Assembly: GCA_900320925.1 (NCBI GenBank)
Contig: ONUD01000040.1
Coordinates: 1-5,716 of the forward strand
Direction of reading: 5' to 3'
DNA: 5,716 nucleotides
From: an uncultured Eubacteriales bacterium
GTDB taxonomy: Bacteria; Bacillota; Clostridia; Oscillospirales; Acutalibacteraceae
Made by a program: the position numbers and the translations under genes. The first letter of the stretch is position 1, and each line of letters opens with the position of its first letter. The notes beneath the pieces are model-generated. The model saw only the letters and a program-made list of their open reading frames with translations. It was not told the origin of the DNA and ran no database searches. Below are positions 1 to 5,607 of the stretch, in pieces.

Positions 1-40
1 CAGTATGCTGATGTTCCTGGCACCGAAGCCGAACAAATAA
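1..40 (+). CDS. infC: Translation initiation factor IF-3, C-terminal end (partial)
   Basis: Reading from base 2, the frame gives SMLMFLAPKPNK and a TAA stop at 38-40. This matches the usual IF3 C-terminus, where the last beta strand ends in a hydrophobic run followed by LAPK. IF3 binds the 30S subunit, helps select the start codon and keeps the subunits apart. Only about 12 codons are present; the rest lies upstream of the window. The placement 25 nt before rpmI fits the conserved infC-rpmI-rplT order, which strongly supports the call despite the short length. Confidence 0.85.
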   Translation, partial: SMLMFLAPKPNK

Positions 41-50
41 GCAAAAATCA

Positions 51-56
51 AGGAGG
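51..56 (+). promoter_or_regulatory. Ribosome binding site of rpmI
   Basis: AGGAGG lies 9 nt before the ATG at 66. It is a near-consensus Shine-Dalgarno sequence in the short infC-rpmI gap and it fixes the rpmI start. Confidence 0.8.
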
Positions 57-65
57 ACGCTTACT

Positions 66-263
66 ATGCCTAAAATCAAGACTCACAGCGGAGCAAAAAA
101 ACGTTTTAAGCTCTCAAAAACCGGAAAGGTTATTCGTGCACACGCAAATAAAACCCATATCTTGAACAAAAAGACCACCAAAAGAAAAAGAGGTCTGAGA
201 AAAACCGTGGTGGCTGACAAGACCAATGTGGCAGCCATTAAGAAGCTTATTCCTTATCAATAA
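66..263 (+). CDS. rpmI: 50S ribosomal protein L35
   Basis: This 65-residue, very basic protein is the usual length for bacterial L35. It opens with MPKIKTHSGAKKRFK, the family signature, and has the central basic run around residues 30-45 (LNKKTTKRKRGLRK). It ends in IKKLIPY, also typical. L35 is a small component of the large ribosomal subunit that packs against 23S rRNA. No CxxC zinc motif is present, so this is the ordinary zinc-free form. The gene sits between infC and rplT, 22 nt before rplT, and is surely co-transcribed with both. In Firmicutes this operon is usually controlled by an L20-binding leader upstream of infC, which would lie outside this window. Confidence 0.98.
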   Translation: MPKIKTHSGAKKRFKLSKTGKVIRAHANKTHILNKKTTKRKRGLRKTVVADKTNVAAIKKLIPYQ

Positions 264-271
264 TTACTAAT

Positions 272-277
272 CGGAGG
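272..277 (+). promoter_or_regulatory. Ribosome binding site of rplT
   Basis: CGGAGG, eight bases before the ATG at 286, in the 22-nt rpmI-rplT gap. It gives rplT its own strong initiation site. I saw no obvious L20-binding pseudoknot in this short gap. Confidence 0.75.
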
Positions 278-285
278 TACATCAC

Positions 286-639
286 ATGGCACGTGTAAAA
301 GGTGCGTTGGCAACACGCAAAAGAAGAAAAAAGGTACTGAAGCTCGCAAAGGGCTATTGGGGTGCAAAAAGCAAGCACTTTAAAATGGCAAAAGAAGCCG
401 TTATGAAAAGCGGCAACTATGCCTATATCGGACGCAAGCAGAAAAAAAGAGATTTCAGAAGACTTTGGATTACCCGTATCTCTGCCGGCTGTAAGGCAAA
501 TGACATGAACTACTCTACGTTCATGAACGGTTTGAAAAAGGCAGGCATTACTCTGAACAGAAAAATGCTTTCCGAAATTGCAATTGCTGATCCGGCAGGC
601 TTTACAGCTCTTGTGGAAAAGGCAAAGGCTGCTCTTTAA
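286..639 (+). CDS. rplT: 50S ribosomal protein L20
   Basis: This 117-residue basic protein has the full L20 family pattern. It starts MARVKG, then has a long basic N-terminal extension (roughly residues 1-60, with RRKKVLKLAKGYWG and GRKQKKRDFRRLWI). A globular C-terminal part follows (about residues 60-117, with SAGCKANDMNYSTFMNGLKKAGI and LNRKMLSEIA). L20 binds 23S rRNA, is needed early in large-subunit assembly and, in well-studied bacteria, represses its own operon by binding the mRNA leader or a site near rpmI. It is the last gene of the infC-rpmI-rplT operon and is followed within 15 nt by a terminator hairpin. Length and start are standard. Confidence 0.98.
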   Translation: MARVKGALATRKRRKKVLKLAKGYWGAKSKHFKMAKEAVMKSGNYAYIGRKQKKRDFRRLWITRISAGCKANDMNYSTFMNGLKKAGITLNRKMLSEIAIADPAGFTALVEKAKAAL

Positions 640-653
640 TCGAATCAACCAAT

Positions 654-686
654 GCACCTGAGTGTCAACAGCTTGGGTGCTTTTTT
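654..686 (+). terminator. Intrinsic terminator after rplT
   Basis: GCACCTGAG (654-662) pairs with CTTGGGTGC (672-680) as a 9-bp stem with two G-U wobbles around a 9-nt loop. Six T residues follow at once (681-686). The stem and U-tract make a good rho-independent terminator for infC-rpmI-rplT. The next gene starts only 18 nt after the T run. Confidence 0.88.
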
Positions 687-704
687 ATTAGTGGGGAATG
701 AGAA

Positions 705-1223
705 ATGAAAAATATTGTGCTAATTGGTATGCCCGGGTGCGGCAAGAGTACCGTGGGAGTGGTGCTGGCCAAAATACTGGGCTACCGCTTTCTGGATACC
801 GACCTGCTGATACAGGAACAGGAAAACCGAATGCTCAGTGAAATTATCGGGCAGGAGGGACTGGACGGCTTTGAAGCCATTGAAAACAGGGTCATTGCTT
901 CTGTGAGCGTGCAGAAAACCGTCATCGCTACAGGCGGGAGTGCTGTCTATGGCAAGCAGGCAATGGAACATCTGAAACATATCGGGATTGTCGTCTATCT
1001 CAAACTGCCGTATCCCGTCATTAAACGGCGGCTCGGCAATCTTGCCAAAAGAGGCGTTGCCATCCGTCAGGGACAGACCTTGAAAGACTTATATGAAGAA
1101 AGAGTCCCTTTGTATGAAACGTATGCCGACATCATCGTGGAAGAAAACCGCATGACCGTTGCCCAGACGGCACTGATGATTCGAGAAAGAGTGGAGGAGT
1201 ATGATTACAAGCAGGGACAATGA
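705..1223 (+). CDS. Shikimate kinase-like (AroK family) P-loop kinase
   Basis: This 172-residue protein is the usual AroK length and has a clear nucleoside-kinase fold. The Walker A loop GMPGCGKST is at residues 8-16, FLDTD at 29-33 carries the Mg/substrate aspartates (D31, D33), and ERVPLYETYAD (132-142) holds the conserved late arginine R133. Several residues that bind shikimate in true AroK are changed. The FRxxE motif reads FEAIE (56-60), so the arginine is a glutamate. The GGG motif reads TGGS (76-79). The lid reads KRGVAIRQGQ (115-124) without the usual RPLL. ATP-dependent phosphorylation of a small molecule is safe to infer; shikimate as the substrate is not. No other aro gene is in view. 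Its 3' end overlaps the methyltransferase gene by 23 nt. A purine-rich GTGGGGAATGAG precedes the ATG. Databases would probably label it shikimate kinase. Confidence 0.8.
   Translation: MKNIVLIGMPGCGKSTVGVVLAKILGYRFLDTDLLIQEQENRMLSEIIGQEGLDGFEAIENRVIASVSVQKTVIATGGSAVYGKQAMEHLKHIGIVVYLKLPYPVIKRRLGNLAKRGVAIRQGQTLKDLYEERVPLYETYADIIVEENRMTVAQTALMIRERVEEYDYKQGQ
1193..1197 (+). promoter_or_regulatory. Ribosome binding site of the methyltransferase, inside the kinase gene
   Basis: GGAGG lies within the kinase coding sequence, only 3 nt from the ATG at 1201. The spacing is short, but the encoded start MITSRDN matches the usual N-terminus of the family, so this start is preferred over the in-frame ATG at 1228. 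The arrangement suggests coupling to translation of the kinase. Confidence 0.6.
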
Positions 1224-1986
1224 AATAATGAAACAGACGGCAAAATTGCTGTCAAGTGCCGCCTACAGAAAAGAACAGCAATGCTTTGTGGCAGAGGGAG
1301 CAAGATTGTGCCGTGATGGCGTGCAGTCGGGTGCCAATGTCAAGCTGCTGCTCTATACCCGAAAGGGCAGAGAAAAATATGCAGAGGAATTTTCCTGCAT
1401 TGCGGCTGTCTGCGAGAGGAAAGAGGAAGTCAGCGAACAGCTTTTAAAGAGAATTTCTGATACCGATTCCCCACAGGGATTATTGTGTGTATTCAAAACA
1501 CTTGACAAAAACAGTTTATCGTATACAATAAAAAGAAAAGAGCGTTATGCCGCATTGGAACGGATTCAGGATCCCTCCAATATGGGAACCATCCTGCGTA
1601 CTGCCGAAGCACTCGGTGTCAATGGTGTGATTCTGTCGCAGGACTGCTGTGATATCTACTCTCCTAAAGTTGTCAGAGGCAGTATGGGGGCTATTTTTCG
1701 GTTGTCCGTGACCATTGTGGAGGACTTCACGGAATATATGGCCGCCCTTACCGAAAAGGGTATCATGACCTATGCCTCTACCCCTCATGAAGCGGACAGT
1801 CTTGCAGAAATGGATTTTTCGCAGGGCGGTGTCATGCTGATCGGCAACGAGGGAAATGGTCTGAAGGAGGAAACGATCCGGGTTTGTGCCAGGCGTGTGA
1901 GGATACCGATGACGGGAAGGGCGGAATCCCTGAATGCAGCGGCGGCAGCGGCAATATTGCTCTATGAACTTCAGAATCGGGAGTGA
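1201..1986 (+). CDS. TrmH/SpoU-family RNA 2'-O-ribose methyltransferase
   Basis: This 261-residue protein has two parts. Residues 1 to about 105 match the L30e-like substrate-binding region (ITSRDN at 2-7, FVAEGARL at 29-36). Residues from about 115 form the SPOUT catalytic domain with a trefoil knot. All three SpoU motifs are intact. Motif 1 is PSNMGTILRTAEALGV (125-140), including N127 and R133. Motif 2 is VMLIGNEGNGL (211-221), including E217. Motif 3 is IPMTGRAESLNAAAAAAILLYE (235-256), with the SLN that contacts S-adenosylmethionine. Such enzymes methylate the 2'-OH of a 23S rRNA or tRNA nucleotide. The architecture resembles Bacillus YsgA/RlmP and RlmB, but the exact target cannot be read from sequence. 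Proximity to rplT is common for this family in Firmicutes. It overlaps the kinase by 23 nt and ends 6 nt before dprA. Confidence 0.93.
   Translation: MITSRDNEIMKQTAKLLSSAAYRKEQQCFVAEGARLCRDGVQSGANVKLLLYTRKGREKYAEEFSCIAAVCERKEEVSEQLLKRISDTDSPQGLLCVFKTLDKNSLSYTIKRKERYAALERIQDPSNMGTILRTAEALGVNGVILSQDCCDIYSPKVVRGSMGAIFRLSVTIVEDFTEYMAALTEKGIMTYASTPHEADSLAEMDFSQGGVMLIGNEGNGLKEETIRVCARRVRIPMTGRAESLNAAAAAAILLYELQNRE
1979..1983 (+). promoter_or_regulatory. Ribosome binding site deciding the TTG start of dprA
   Basis: GGGAG overlaps the last codons of the methyltransferase gene and lies 9 nt before TTG at 1993. An in-frame TGA at 1984-1986 excludes any earlier start, and there is no good ATG just downstream, so TTG is the likely initiator. 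Confidence 0.6.
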
Positions 1987-1992
1987 GCTGTT

Positions 1993-3102
1993 TTGAACGA
2001 CAGGGAGGTTATCTGGATATGGCTTCAGGATTGTCTGGGATTCAACAAGTCGGGAATCGGTGACATTTTTGATGTGTTCGAGAAGCCGGAGGACATCTTT
2101 TTTGCCAATGAAAAAATGCTGCGTGAAACAAAGCTGTTTACAGAGCATATGATATGGAAGCTGACGGCACATGACCTGCGGTATGCCAGAAAGATTGCCT
2201 CTGACTGCCGACAGTTTGGCTATCGGGTGATTTCGCTGTTCGATGAGGAATACCCCCGCAGGCTTCGGCAAATTGATAATGCTCCCGTTCTGCTGTACGT
2301 CAACGGAACGCTGCCTGACACGGAACATACTTTGTGTGCCGCCATTGCCGGTTCAAGAGAGGCCGCTTCTGAAAATAGGAAAATTGCCTTTGACGTGGCG
2401 GCAGGGCTTGCCATGCATGGAACCATCGTGATCAGCGGCGGTGCAGAGGGCATTGATACCGAAGCACACATGGGAGCTTTATGCATGGACGGCATTACCG
2501 TTTGTGTACTGGGGTGCGGACTGAATCAGAAAGGCTTGCTCAAAAACAAGAAATTGAGAAAGGCAATTGCCGAAAAAGGAGCGATTATCTCGGAATATCC
2601 CCCTTATATGGAATCAAAGCATTATACGTTTATCCAGCGTAACCGTATCATGGCCGGCATATGTGATTGTGCTTTCATCGCACAGGCAGGCAAAAACAGC
2701 GGGTCTCTTTCTATGGCACGGGATGTATTGCAATACGGCAGAAAACTGTTTGTGGCGGAACCATCGCTCCCCAACTTCCAGTTTGACGGGATTCGGGAGC
2801 TTCTCCAAAACGATGCAGAGCCAATCACCAACCATACGGAAATACTGGATTGGTATGCACAGAAAACAGGTCATGTCACGGCACCTCTCCCTCAAAGCGA
2901 AAAGAAGGAAAAAAATTTGCAGGAACAGTTGACAGAAAATGCCCTTATGGTGTATCATACAATTTCGGATGTACCTGTCGATGCGGATGACATCAGTGAA
3001 CAGGTGGCATTGGATATGAACCGCATCACCGCTGCTCTGACGGAATTGGAACTGTCAGGACTGGTGCAGCAGATTGCAGGAAAACGCTATATCAGAAAAT
3101 AA
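1993..3102 (+). CDS. dprA: DNA-processing protein DprA (Smf)
   Basis: The protein has 369 residues from a TTG start, a normal DprA length. A helical N-terminal region (about 1-75) precedes the Rossmann-like ssDNA-binding domain (about 80-285). That domain has EYPRRLRQIDNAPVLLYVNG (86-105), the AGSR loop (119-122), ISGGAEGIDTEAHMGAL (147-163), VCVLGCGLN (170-178), ISEYPP (199-204), IQRNRIMAG (214-222) and SGSL (236-239). A charged linker (about 300-312) leads to a C-terminal winged-helix region (about 315-369). DprA binds incoming single-stranded DNA and loads RecA during natural transformation; it is also kept by many bacteria not known to be competent. Some late motif positions differ from the usual form: SGSLSMA replaces SGSLxTA, and AEPSL stands where VPG is common. 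The gene lies 6 nt after the methyltransferase and 17 nt before topA. Confidence 0.95.
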   Translation: MNDREVIWIWLQDCLGFNKSGIGDIFDVFEKPEDIFFANEKMLRETKLFTEHMIWKLTAHDLRYARKIASDCRQFGYRVISLFDEEYPRRLRQIDNAPVLLYVNGTLPDTEHTLCAAIAGSREAASENRKIAFDVAAGLAMHGTIVISGGAEGIDTEAHMGALCMDGITVCVLGCGLNQKGLLKNKKLRKAIAEKGAIISEYPPYMESKHYTFIQRNRIMAGICDCAFIAQAGKNSGSLSMARDVLQYGRKLFVAEPSLPNFQFDGIRELLQNDAEPITNHTEILDWYAQKTGHVTAPLPQSEKKEKNLQEQLTENALMVYHTISDVPVDADDISEQVALDMNRITAALTELELSGLVQQIAGKRYIRK

Positions 3103-3109
3103 GTTTGTC

Positions 3110-3115
3110 GGAGGA
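3110..3115 (+). promoter_or_regulatory. Ribosome binding site deciding the topA start
   Basis: GGAGGA lies 4 nt before ATG at 3120. An in-frame TTG at 3105 would start the protein five residues earlier, but it lies upstream of this Shine-Dalgarno sequence, so ATG at 3120 is preferred. Confidence 0.85.
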
Positions 3116-3119
3116 AATT

Positions 3120-5261
3120 ATGTCAAAACTTGTCATCGTAGAGTCGCCTGCCAAGGCGAAAACTATTAAAAAGTATCTTGGCACGGGATATGAGGTCGTT
3201 GCCTCCATGGGGCATATCCGTGACCTGAATCCCAATCGGCTGAGTGTTGATATAAAAAAGAAGTTTGCACCAAAGTATGAAATTATCAAGGGAAAGGAAA
3301 AATTGGCAGATGATTTGGTGAAGCTGGCGGAAAAAAGTGACTATGTCTATCTTGCGACTGACCCTGACCGTGAGGGAGAAGCGATTTCATGGCATCTTGC
3401 TTATCTTTTAGGACTGGATCTGAATGACAGCAACAGAGTGACATTTAATGAAATTACCAAGACAGGTGTCAGTGCCGGCATGAATGCTCCCCGTAAAATT
3501 GACATTGATCTGGTCAATGCCCAGCAGGCAAGACGTATTCTTGACCGTCTTGTGGGCTACAAGCTCAGTCCGTTCCTTTCCCAGAAGATACGCAAGGGAC
3601 TGTCCGCCGGACGTGTGCAGTCGGTGGCAGTCAGAATTGTGGTCGACAGGGAGGAAAAAATCAGGGCGTTCAAGCCGGAAGAATATTGGAGCATTGATGC
3701 AAAGTTCATCCCCAAGGGAAGCCGCAAGGCATTTTCTGCCGCATTTTATGGCAATGCCGAGGGAAAAATCAAGCTGACAAGCCAACAGCAGACAGAAACT
3801 ATCCTGAATGAACTCAAGGAGGCACAGCCGTTTGTCTCTAAATTACGGCACGGTACCCGCAAAAGACAGCCGGCACCCCCGTTTATTACGTCCACTCTCC
3901 AGCAGGAAGCGTCCCGCAAACTGGGATTCCAGTCCAAACGTACCATGAAAGTGGCTCAGGAACTGTATGAGGGGGTGGAACTTCAGGATATGGGTGCCGT
4001 AGGTCTGATTACCTATATGAGAACCGACTCCCTGCGTTTGTCGGAGGATGCACTGGACGCTGCCGAAACGTATATCCAAAAGACATGGGGCAGCCAGTAT
4101 CTTCCCAAAGACGGGCATCGCCATTTTAAATCCCGCTCCAATGCACAGGATGGTCATGAAGCCATCCGTCCCACCGATGTCAATCTTTCTCCCGACAGTA
4201 TCAAGGAAAGCCTTTCCAATGACCAGTATAAGCTGTACAAGCTGATATGGGAACGCTTTCTTGCCTGCCAGATGGCGGAGTGCATCCAAAAGACCACACA
4301 GGCGGATATTACCGTGGGCGATTACCTGTTTAAGGCATCCGGTTATGTTGTGGATTTTGACGGCTACACGGTGCTGTATGTGGAAAGCAGGGACACGGCT
4401 GAGGAAGAAAAAGAATCCGAACTGCCCGAACTGTCCAAGGATATGCCTCTTAGAGTCAAGGAGATGACCCCTAACCAACACTTTACCCAGCCCCCTGCAC
4501 GCTATACGGAAGCGTCACTGATCAAAGCCATGGAAGAGTATGGTATCGGCAGACCCTCCACGTATGCCGCCACTATCTCTACTATCACTTCCAGAGAGTA
4601 TGTCCGGAGAGAAAATAAAACCCTCTATCCTACTGAATTGGGAGAGGTTACAACTAAACTGATGGAAGAACGATTCCCGAAAATCGTGAATGTCAAATTT
4701 ACTGCCCAGATGGAACAAAATCTCGATACCGTGGAAGAGGGCAAGTATGGCTGGGTGCAGCTTCTGACAGACTTTTACGGGGACTTTGCCGATACCCTCA
4801 AGCAGGCAAAGGAAGAAATGAAAGGTGTCAAAATCGAACTGGAAGAGGACAAGACCGATTTAGTATGCGACAAGTGCGGCAAACCGATGGTGGTGAAATT
4901 CGGCAGATACGGCAAATTTGTGGCCTGTTCAGGATATCCCGACTGCAAAAATATTGTGAAGATCGTGGCAGTCCTGAAAGATGTACCGTGTCCGAAGTGC
5001 GGCGGGAACGTGGTTGTGAAGAATACCAAAAAGGGCAGGGTGTTCTATGGGTGCATGAACTATCCGAACTGTGATTTTGTTTCATGGTACGAACCCACAA
5101 CCGAAAAATGCCCGCAGTGCGGTGCCGTGCTTTTCCGCAAAAAAGGGAAAAAGCCTGTCATTTTCTGCCATACAGAGGGCTGTGGCTATGCCGTGACGGA
5201 TGAATCAGAGGAGCCTGCCGAGATTGTTCAGACCATTGTGCCGCAAAAGACGGATGCATAA
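3120..5261 (+). CDS. topA: DNA topoisomerase I (type IA)
   Basis: The protein has 713 residues from ATG at 3120, giving MSKLVIVESPAKAKTI, the standard N-terminus. It relaxes negative supercoils by cutting one strand through a 5'-phosphotyrosine link. The Toprim domain (about 1-115) has catalytic E8 and the acidic triad of DPDRE (D81, D83, E85). SAGRVQS (162-168) marks the DNA-binding core. The active-site tyrosine is Y299 in GLITYMRTDS (295-304). HEAIRPT (346-352) and GIGRPSTYA (475-483) are further family motifs. Three C-terminal zinc ribbons follow with cysteines at 583/586/603/609, 624/627/645/651 and 664/667/683/688, all complete. The organisation matches clostridial TopA. It is the last gene of the run and is followed by a strong terminator. 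An alternative TTG start at 3105 would add five residues. Confidence 0.98.
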   Translation: MSKLVIVESPAKAKTIKKYLGTGYEVVASMGHIRDLNPNRLSVDIKKKFAPKYEIIKGKEKLADDLVKLAEKSDYVYLATDPDREGEAISWHLAYLLGLDLNDSNRVTFNEITKTGVSAGMNAPRKIDIDLVNAQQARRILDRLVGYKLSPFLSQKIRKGLSAGRVQSVAVRIVVDREEKIRAFKPEEYWSIDAKFIPKGSRKAFSAAFYGNAEGKIKLTSQQQTETILNELKEAQPFVSKLRHGTRKRQPAPPFITSTLQQEASRKLGFQSKRTMKVAQELYEGVELQDMGAVGLITYMRTDSLRLSEDALDAAETYIQKTWGSQYLPKDGHRHFKSRSNAQDGHEAIRPTDVNLSPDSIKESLSNDQYKLYKLIWERFLACQMAECIQKTTQADITVGDYLFKASGYVVDFDGYTVLYVESRDTAEEEKESELPELSKDMPLRVKEMTPNQHFTQPPARYTEASLIKAMEEYGIGRPSTYAATISTITSREYVRRENKTLYPTELGEVTTKLMEERFPKIVNVKFTAQMEQNLDTVEEGKYGWVQLLTDFYGDFADTLKQAKEEMKGVKIELEEDKTDLVCDKCGKPMVVKFGRYGKFVACSGYPDCKNIVKIVAVLKDVPCPKCGGNVVVKNTKKGRVFYGCMNYPNCDFVSWYEPTTEKCPQCGAVLFRKKGKKPVIFCHTEGCGYAVTDESEEPAEIVQTIVPQKTDA

Positions 5262-5262
5262 T

Positions 5263-5295
5263 AAAAAACCGCTGTGATGACACAGCGGTTTTTTT
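5263..5295. terminator. Bidirectional terminator between topA and the DUF378 gene
   Basis: CCGCTGTG (5269-5276) pairs perfectly with CACAGCGG (5281-5288) around the 4-nt loop ATGA. Six A residues precede the stem (5263-5268) and seven T residues follow it (5289-5295), so either strand gives a GC-rich hairpin with a U-tract. It begins one base after the topA stop codon and ends one base before the DUF378 stop codon, so one element can stop both convergent transcripts. Confidence 0.95.
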
Positions 5296-5296
5296 G

Positions 5297-5512
5297 TCAG
5301 GTAGCAGACAGTGTGGGTGTGGAGTCCCTTTCCCTGAACAGCAGGGAAATGCACCAGATGGCAGACAAGGCTACCAGCGTATAGATAATTCGGCTGACAA
5401 TGCCCGTCTGACCGCCGCAGAGCCATGCCACAAGATCAAACTGGAAAATGCCGACAGAACCCCAGTTGAGTCCGCCAATAATCAGCAAAATCAAAGAAAG
5501 TTTATCAAGCAT
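5297..5512 (-). CDS. DUF378 (YuzA-like) small membrane protein
   Basis: This 71-residue protein has two predicted transmembrane helices, at about residues 5-23 and 38-59. The first contains IIGGLNWGSVGIF (11-23), the hallmark GGLNWG of the DUF378 family, followed by FDLVAWL (25-31). SRIIYTLVALSAIW (40-53) in the second helix also fits the family. The C-terminal tail is short and polar (RERDSTPTLSAT). The function of the family is not established; it is a small inner-membrane protein seen widely in Firmicutes and other bacteria. The start at 5512 is supported by AAGGAGGA about 11 nt upstream on the same strand. The gene is convergent with topA and uses the shared terminator. It may be co-transcribed with the partial gene 95 nt upstream, since no clear promoter or classical terminator was found between them. 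Confidence 0.9.
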   Translation of the reverse strand: MLDKLSLILLIIGGLNWGSVGIFQFDLVAWLCGGQTGIVSRIIYTLVALSAIWCISLLFRERDSTPTLSAT

Positions 5513-5523
5513 AATACTGTTAT

Positions 5524-5530
5524 CCTCCTT
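5524..5530 (-). promoter_or_regulatory. Ribosome binding site of the DUF378 gene
   Basis: On the minus strand this reads AAGGAGG, with 11 nt between it and the ATG whose first base is 5512. The spacing is slightly long. Two upstream segments of the same leader are complementary to it: CCTCCT, read from 5566 to 5561, and TTATCC, read from 5542 to 5537. Confidence 0.75.
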
Positions 5531-5574
5531 TTATCGGGATAATCATAGTTTGTCCGCAACAGGAGGTTTTATGC

Positions 5575-5589
5575 AATCGGCAGCCGATT
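5575..5589. repeat. Short inverted repeat in the minus-strand intergenic gap
   Basis: AATCGG (5575-5580) and CCGATT (5584-5589) form a perfect 6-bp inverted repeat with a 3-nt spacer. It lies 18 nt beyond the stop codon of the partial minus-strand gene. No T run follows on the minus strand and only a diffuse AT-rich stretch follows on the plus strand. It could be a weak terminator, a protein-binding palindrome or chance. Confidence 0.4.
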
Positions 5590-5607
5590 TGATGAAATTT
5601 TCACGAA

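Noticed and set aside
611..639. TTGTGG and CTTTAA with a 17-nt spacer at the end of rplT as a promoter for the kinase run.
   Set aside because: Both hexamers are poor matches and any transcript would cross the terminator at once; not supportable from sequence alone.
247..657. 136-codon minus-strand frame opposite rplT.
   Set aside because: It lies antisense to a certain ribosomal protein gene and has no family features; it is a shadow frame.
1516..2328. 270-codon minus-strand frame across the methyltransferase and dprA genes.
   Set aside because: Both plus-strand genes are well supported by motifs; the minus-strand translation shows no recognisable domain.
2908..2919. A-AAA-AAT slippery-like heptamer in the DprA linker, where a -1 shift would remove the winged-helix domain after about 25 extra codons.
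   Set aside because: There is no clear upstream Shine-Dalgarno stimulator or downstream hairpin, and A-rich linkers are common; no support for programmed frameshifting.
3105..3119. Upstream TTG start for topA adding five residues.
   Set aside because: The Shine-Dalgarno sequence lies after this TTG and directly before ATG 3120, which gives the canonical MSKLVIVESPAKAK start.
3843..4481. 212-codon minus-strand frame opposite the middle of topA.
   Set aside because: It is antisense to highly conserved topA sequence including the catalytic tyrosine region, with no domain of its own.
5531..5580. Possible promoter for the DUF378 gene with TATGAT on the minus strand.
   Set aside because: No acceptable -35 hexamer is found at 16-18 nt; the TTGCAT further upstream is 23 nt away.
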